Positions 14,457 to 18,196 of a DNA stretch of 18,196 nt are shown here, one piece after another. Location: the NCBI GenBank assembly GCA_036745245.1, contig DAIOGN010000066.1, positions 1 to 18,196 on the forward strand, read 5' to 3'. Position numbers and translations under genes: made by a program. Numbering within the stretch: the stretch's first letter is position 1; each line of letters begins with the position of its first letter. Source of the stretch: DAIOGN01 sp036745245 (GTDB taxonomy: Bacteria; Zixibacteria; MSB-5A5; JAUVRN01). Below the pieces are notes generated by a model. That model ran no database searches, had not been told where the DNA came from, and saw nothing but the letters and a program-made list of their open reading frames with translations.

Positions 14457-15430
14457 AACGTCACCCCAAGCGAGAGTACATGATCGGGATCGAGTCCTGT
14501 GGGACTCGCCACGAAGGCGTAGTCGAGGCGGATCACGCGACGTCCCCAGGTGGGCGCGAGGCCAAAGCCGAACGCGGGCTGCAGATCGGCCATCCCCGCG
14601 CGCACCAGCAGAATGGAGTGCAGTTTCCACTCGGCGCCGGCATACAGGCGTGCGTGCTGATCCTGCACCCAGCTGCCGTCGACCGACACCAGCAGTTGTT
14701 TTTTCGAGAGCAGCCGGTAGGCCATTCCCGCGCGCACGACGATCGGGAACGATTCCGAGGTGATCGATCCCGAGCCCAGGCCGCGCGGTTCATAGTACTC
14801 GCCCGAGTCGAAGCGCAGCGACATGCCGATGTGCTGCACCGACGCCCCGAGAGTGAGCCGCTGCAGAAACTGGGAATACGGTCGGCGCGCCTCGCGGTCG
14901 AAGCGCGCGTGCAGGCCGGCCGACAGGCCCACCGAACCGGCGGCCACATCGAAGAGGTTCTGCTGCACGTAGTGGATCGAACCGCCCACGATCACGACAC
15001 GGCCGAACTGCTTGGCGAACGCCAGCGTGAAAAAGTTCTCCGCGAACGAATGGGTCTCCCCGGCCGCGCCCTGGCTGTTTCGTTCCACGATGTCGCCCAC
15101 GCCACTGTGGATCCACGAGACGCCCAGGCTCGCCTGTTCCCGCAACGGCACGGCGAGGTTGAAGTATCCCTGACGGCGATCGAGGTCGGGCATGACGCGC
15201 CAGGCGAATCCCACCTCCGGGCGCACCAGTTGCGCGATCCCCGCCGGATTGTAAAAGAGCGCCGATTCGTCGTCGGCCACCGACACGAACGCCTGTCCCA
15301 TTCCCAGCGCGCGCGCACCCTGGCCGAGGCGCAGTGTGGCGCCGATCTGGCCTGCGTCGCCCGTGGCGGCCACGGCCGTGGCGCTGCTCAAGGTGAGCCA
15401 CAGCGCTGCTTGAATCGCTTGTCTGCGCAT
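14453..15430 (-). CDS. PorV/PorQ-type (UPF0164) outer-membrane beta-barrel protein
   Basis: 325 aa from ATG at 15430, which follows the upstream stop by 8 bp and carries GGGGAAG as ribosome-binding site. Residues 1-22 form a signal peptide (QAALWLTLSSATAVA). The mature N-terminus has the PorV/UPF0164 signature: LRLGQGARALGMGQAFVSVA, then DDESALFYNPAG at 53-64. About a dozen amphipathic strands follow, and the protein ends in a strand closing with Phe (LSLGVTF), as outer-membrane barrels do. In Bacteroidetes PorV is the shuttle of the type IX secretion system, and related FadL-fold proteins are widespread in FCB bacteria without T9SS. Placement directly behind a secreted protein with a T9SS-like C-terminal module is suggestive. 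I see no other T9SS gene here. Confidence 0.82.
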   Translation of the reverse strand: MRRQAIQAALWLTLSSATAVAATGDAGQIGATLRLGQGARALGMGQAFVSVADDESALFYNPAGIAQLVRPEVGFAWRVMPDLDRRQGYFNLAVPLREQASLGVSWIHSGVGDIVERNSQGAAGETHSFAENFFTLAFAKQFGRVVIVGGSIHYVQQNLFDVAAGSVGLSAGLHARFDREARRPYSQFLQRLTLGASVQHIGMSLRFDSGEYYEPRGLGSGSITSESFPIVVRAGMAYRLLSKKQLLVSVDGSWVQDQHARLYAGAEWKLHSILLVRAGMADLQPAFGFGLAPTWGRRVIRLDYAFVASPTGLDPDHVLSLGVTF

Positions 15431-15438
15431 GGCTTCCC

Positions 15439-18027
15439 CTAGGGCAGGATCACCAGTTTGCCCCAGTGTGTTCCGTCCGCCTGCTCCACGCGGAAGAAGT
15501 ACACACCGGTGGCCACCTGCTGGCCCTTGTCGTTGGTGGCATTCCATTCTTCATAATAGTGATTCGTTCCGAACGGATCCCCGCCGGGCCGGCCGTCCCT
15601 GTACTCCCCGTCGAGGATCGTGGCGACCTTCTGCATGGCAAAGTCGAACACTTCGATCGTGACGGGGCCCGACACGGCGGGCTGATAGTGAAGCCGCAGG
15701 CGGGTGGAGGCAGACGGCGAATAGGGGACCGGCGAGGCGTACACATGCACGTCGGTGCCGCCGGCCGCATCGGTTCCAAGCCCCACGAAGCTGCGGAGGA
15801 TCGACCACGTCGAGCCGAGATCGGTGGAGCGTGCGAGTCCGTCTTCGGAGCCCGCCAGCACCGTGGTGTCGTCGATCTGCTGCACCGACAGGACTTCGAT
15901 GCCTTCGAAAAACTGCGTTCCCGTCTGAGGATCCACCACCGGCACCAGGGCCCAGGACACTCCCGCATCCGTGGTGTGGAACAGCCCGTCCGAGGTGGCG
16001 GCCCACACGTGCGGACCGTGCGAGTCGATATTCCAGGTGATCCGCTCGGTGAGGGACACGGTCCACGTGCGGCCGAAGTCTGTGGAGCGTGACACCGCCA
16101 GGAACTGAGGCGACTCCACCGGCCGGGTGGAGGCCCACACGGTATGCGTTCCGGCGTTCTCCTGAAGATTGAGCGCGATCACGAAGTTGCCGCTGATGGA
16201 GGAATCGCTGCCGGCGACAAACTTGGTCGACTGGATCAGGTCCACGGAATCGCGCGGAATGAAGCGCGTGGCCTCCCAGTCGAAGTTGCCCGGCCGGCGG
16301 CGCGCCCAGCCGGCGTCCCCGCCGACGAACAGCGTGTCGCGGATGCGCGCAATGGCGCGAAACGGCGGCACCAGTTCGGTGGAGTCCGTGCGGCCCTGCG
16401 ACGTTTCGAAGACACGCACGACGGTGTCGGTGGTGTACTGGCCCGAGGGAAGCGGGACCACCAGGAGCCCTCCCTGCGTGGCGCCATACACCGTGTCGCG
16501 CAGGAATGCGAAGCCCCACGGCAACAAGTCGCGATGCACGGTTTGCCAGGTGACGCCCGAGTCGTTGGAGAAGAGACTGGCGGCTCGCTCGAGCAAGCTT
16601 CCCTCTGCGGGTTGCGTCGCCGCCCAGAGCAGAAGTTTGTTGCTCTGGCCATAGAACACGTCGAGTGCGCGCACGACGCCCGCCCGCGTGGTGTCGCCGG
16701 GGGTGTACGTGTACAGGGCCGGTTCGCGATCCGCGACCGCATCTCCCGCGCCCAGAGTGAGCCGGTAGATCCCGCGACGGGTGCCCGCATACATGCAGAA
16801 ATTGAGCGAATCATAGGCAAGCGCGTACACGCGATTGGGATCGGCGAGGGGCGCCTGCACCAGTGTATCGAGGTACACGCGCGTCCAGGTGTCACCCAGG
16901 GGCACACTGTTGCTGCGCCACAGCCCCGAATCGCCGGCGGCGACCCACAGTGCCTGATGCGTGAAGAGCACATCGTACGGCCCGGAACGCACGCCCTGAA
17001 ACTGGGGCGGGTTCAACAGGTCCCACGTCCCGCCGCCGTCCGTCGTGCGCAACAGTCCCTGCCCCACCGTGTCTGCGCCGGTCGTGTCGAAGGCTCCGAA
17101 GGCAGCCACTTCATCCTGCAGGGGTGTGATGCCGCCCGCCGAAGAGAGGTACAACCCGTTCGGCACCGCGCCTGCCGTGGTGCTGTCGAAGTACGACGTG
17201 GTGATGTACGGCTGTGACCTGGTGACGCGACTCACTCCGCCCGACGTGGCCATCCAGTTGTACAGGCCGAGCGGGTTGGTGTGCAGGCTGAACACCGGTG
17301 CGCCGGCGAGTTTGCGCTTGGCGTCGATCACGAGAAAGCGATTGATGCCATCCGCCGTGCCGGCATACGCCTGGATGGTATCCGGACCGTTCAACGGGCC
17401 GGCCGTCACGGCGAAGAAACGGTTCGCCAGATCGGTGTAGGTCTTGGTCTCGAAATCCACACGCGACGAATCCGAGGGATACACGGTGAACCAGTCGACG
17501 CCTCCGTTGGTGGACCGGATCAAGCCGCCGAAAAAGCACGCGGCCCACATCCCACCCGGATCGGTGGCCAGATCGAACGGGAGCATGCCGAAGATCTGCT
17601 GCGAAAAGTAGCCGATGCCGGTGGCCTGGGCCGGACGGCTGGGCACCCATGTCTCGCCAAAGTCGGTGCTGAGACTGAAGCCGTCGCCCACGGGAAACAG
17701 ACTGCCGCCGAAGTCCTGGTTGTGTGCCATGCCCACGATGGCGGTGGTGGCAGACATGGAGACGGCCGACACGGAGTTCGACGACAGCCCCGAAGCCGTG
17801 GTAAAGGAGCGCCAGGTACGCCCGAGATCGAGCGATACGGAAGCGCCCGAACCGGTGCCCACCCACACGGTGGGCTGCCCTCCGACAGTGTCGTAGACGA
17901 TGTCGACAATGGAGTTGCCGGCGAGGAAGAGCAGTGTATCGGAGGTGACGCCCAGGGAGAGCGGACGTGACTGGGCAGGCGCGGTCCACAGGGCCGCGGC
18001 CAATAGAAGTATCGCGATGCGCCTCAA
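15439..18027 (-). CDS. Secreted Asp-box (BNR/sortilin-type) protein with FlgD-Ig/T9SS-like C-terminal domain
   Basis: 862 aa. Residues 1-20 are a Sec signal peptide (RRIAILLLAAALWTAPAQS). The body is a beta-propeller-type protein with eight Asp boxes of the pattern S/T-x-D-x-G-x-T-W, at residues 65-72, 120-127, 172-179, 328-335, 487-494, 648-655, 685-692 and 734-741, as in sortilin/Vps10 and BNR-repeat glycoside hydrolases. No sialidase catalytic set (Arg triad, Tyr/Glu) is evident, so enzyme activity is not claimed. From about 762 to 862 lies a FlgD-Ig/T9SS-type module: TIEVFDFAMQKVATI, a WNATNDKGQQVATGVYFFRV core and the final strand GKLVILP. The start codon is TTG at 18027, with GGA six bases upstream. 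It heads the cassette with two outer-membrane proteins and is probably exported to, or anchored at, the cell surface. Confidence 0.85.
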   Translation of the reverse strand: MRRIAILLLAAALWTAPAQSRPLSLGVTSDTLLFLAGNSIVDIVYDTVGGQPTVWVGTGSGASVSLDLGRTWRSFTTASGLSSNSVSAVSMSATTAIVGMAHNQDFGGSLFPVGDGFSLSTDFGETWVPSRPAQATGIGYFSQQIFGMLPFDLATDPGGMWAACFFGGLIRSTNGGVDWFTVYPSDSSRVDFETKTYTDLANRFFAVTAGPLNGPDTIQAYAGTADGINRFLVIDAKRKLAGAPVFSLHTNPLGLYNWMATSGGVSRVTRSQPYITTSYFDSTTAGAVPNGLYLSSAGGITPLQDEVAAFGAFDTTGADTVGQGLLRTTDGGGTWDLLNPPQFQGVRSGPYDVLFTHQALWVAAGDSGLWRSNSVPLGDTWTRVYLDTLVQAPLADPNRVYALAYDSLNFCMYAGTRRGIYRLTLGAGDAVADREPALYTYTPGDTTRAGVVRALDVFYGQSNKLLLWAATQPAEGSLLERAASLFSNDSGVTWQTVHRDLLPWGFAFLRDTVYGATQGGLLVVPLPSGQYTTDTVVRVFETSQGRTDSTELVPPFRAIARIRDTLFVGGDAGWARRRPGNFDWEATRFIPRDSVDLIQSTKFVAGSDSSISGNFVIALNLQENAGTHTVWASTRPVESPQFLAVSRSTDFGRTWTVSLTERITWNIDSHGPHVWAATSDGLFHTTDAGVSWALVPVVDPQTGTQFFEGIEVLSVQQIDDTTVLAGSEDGLARSTDLGSTWSILRSFVGLGTDAAGGTDVHVYASPVPYSPSASTRLRLHYQPAVSGPVTIEVFDFAMQKVATILDGEYRDGRPGGDPFGTNHYYEEWNATNDKGQQVATGVYFFRVEQADGTHWGKLVILP

Positions 18028-18048
18028 GCTATATCCAGATCCTCTGGG

Positions 18049-18064
18049 GCTCCCCTACGGGAGC
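18049..18064. repeat. Perfect 6-bp inverted repeat, possible weak terminator
   Basis: GCTCCC and GGGAGC separated by a 4-nt loop (CTAC). It begins 7 nt after the stop of the right-edge gene and ends 22 nt before the TTG of the 862-aa gene on the same strand. No T-run follows on the minus strand, so an intrinsic terminator is not demonstrated. It could also fold in the leader of the 862-aa gene. Confidence 0.35.
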
Positions 18065-18070
18065 ACGTGA

Positions 18071-18196
18071 CTATTTAAAACCTTGGCGCAATCGTTCGAT
18101 GCCTTCTCCTTTGTGCTTATGTACCACCAAGTTAGCAAAAAGTTCCGCGTCGTCAAGAGGCAATTCCTTTAGCCCGGTATGGACCTCTGGTGGAGC
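18071..18196 (-). CDS. C-terminal fragment of an unrecognised gene, open at window edge
   Basis: Minus-strand frame entering at the right edge and ending at TAG 18073-18071; 41 codons are visible. The translation looks like a real protein end: PPEVHTGLKELPLDDAELF, then NLVVHKHKGEGIERLRQGFK, with charged helical character and no membrane segment. I cannot assign a family. GC content is about 48 percent (61 of 126 bases by my count), far below the neighbouring genes, and AT-ending codons are frequent (GCT, CTT, TTT, AAA). This suggests either recent acquisition or a composition boundary. It is upstream of, and co-oriented with, the 862-aa gene. Confidence 0.55.
   Translation of the reverse strand, partial: APPEVHTGLKELPLDDAELFANLVVHKHKGEGIERLRQGFK

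Noticed and set aside
15439..18027. Sialidase or glycoside hydrolase call from the Asp boxes
   Set aside because: Asp boxes are structural; I cannot find the arginine triad or other catalytic residues, so only a propeller-type fold is claimed.
13527..18027. Complete type IX secretion system
   Set aside because: Only a sorting-domain-like module and PorV-like barrels are present; no SprA, PorU or PorK-N gene is in the window.

Overview
The window is GC-rich and gene-dense, with about 18 protein genes and no RNA gene, CRISPR array, insertion sequence or integrase that I can see. The mix of a complete Tol-Pal set, PorV/UPF0164-type outer-membrane proteins, and a secreted Asp-box propeller protein with a FlgD-Ig/T9SS-like C-terminal module suggests a diderm bacterium of the FCB superphylum. 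High-GC lineages such as Eisenbacteria or Krumholzibacteria fit best. This placement is an inference from gene content. Half of the genes appear to use non-ATG starts (GTG, TTG and, twice, CTG). A 10-N run at 8709-8718 marks an assembly gap inside tolQ.

Block 1 (1-9174, all minus strand, read right to left) starts with tolQ, tolR, a TolA/TonB-like protein, tolB, pal and cpoB, the complete cell-envelope constriction machine. It continues without a clear break into an unrecognised 160-aa protein, a membrane-anchored DUF4430-like protein, a PHP-family phosphoesterase, a MoaD/ThiS-type sulfur carrier, a glycerophosphodiester phosphodiesterase, a squalene/phytoene synthase-family enzyme and queG, which is cut by the left edge. 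Most neighbours overlap or are separated by 0-11 bp. The larger gaps are 92 bp (tolB-pal), 77 bp (MoaD-PHP) and 79 bp (GDPD-synthase).

Block 2 (9372-13508, plus strand) is divergent from tolQ. It holds ligA (NAD-dependent DNA ligase), an AI-2E-family permease overlapping ligA by 8 bp, and a YihY/BrkB-family membrane protein 2 bp further on. The 197-bp divergent region 9175-9371 must carry promoters for both directions, and it also contains a possible 58-aa small ORF whose stop overlaps the tolQ start.

Block 3 (13527-18027, minus strand) converges on block 2 with only 18 bp between stops. It is a three-gene secretion/outer-membrane cassette: an 862-aa Asp-box (BNR) protein with a C-terminal FlgD-Ig/T9SS-like module, a PorV/UPF0164-like barrel protein, and a second, shorter barrel protein related to it. 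Upstream of it, at the right edge, lies the C-terminal 41 codons of an unrecognised gene of clearly lower GC (about 48 percent).

The most interesting points are the two CTG starts placed in CTGA stop/start overlaps, the secreted-protein/PorV-like cassette, the Tol-Pal block fused to housekeeping genes, the unusual composition of the right-end fragment, and the assembly gap that falls on the best conserved part of tolQ.
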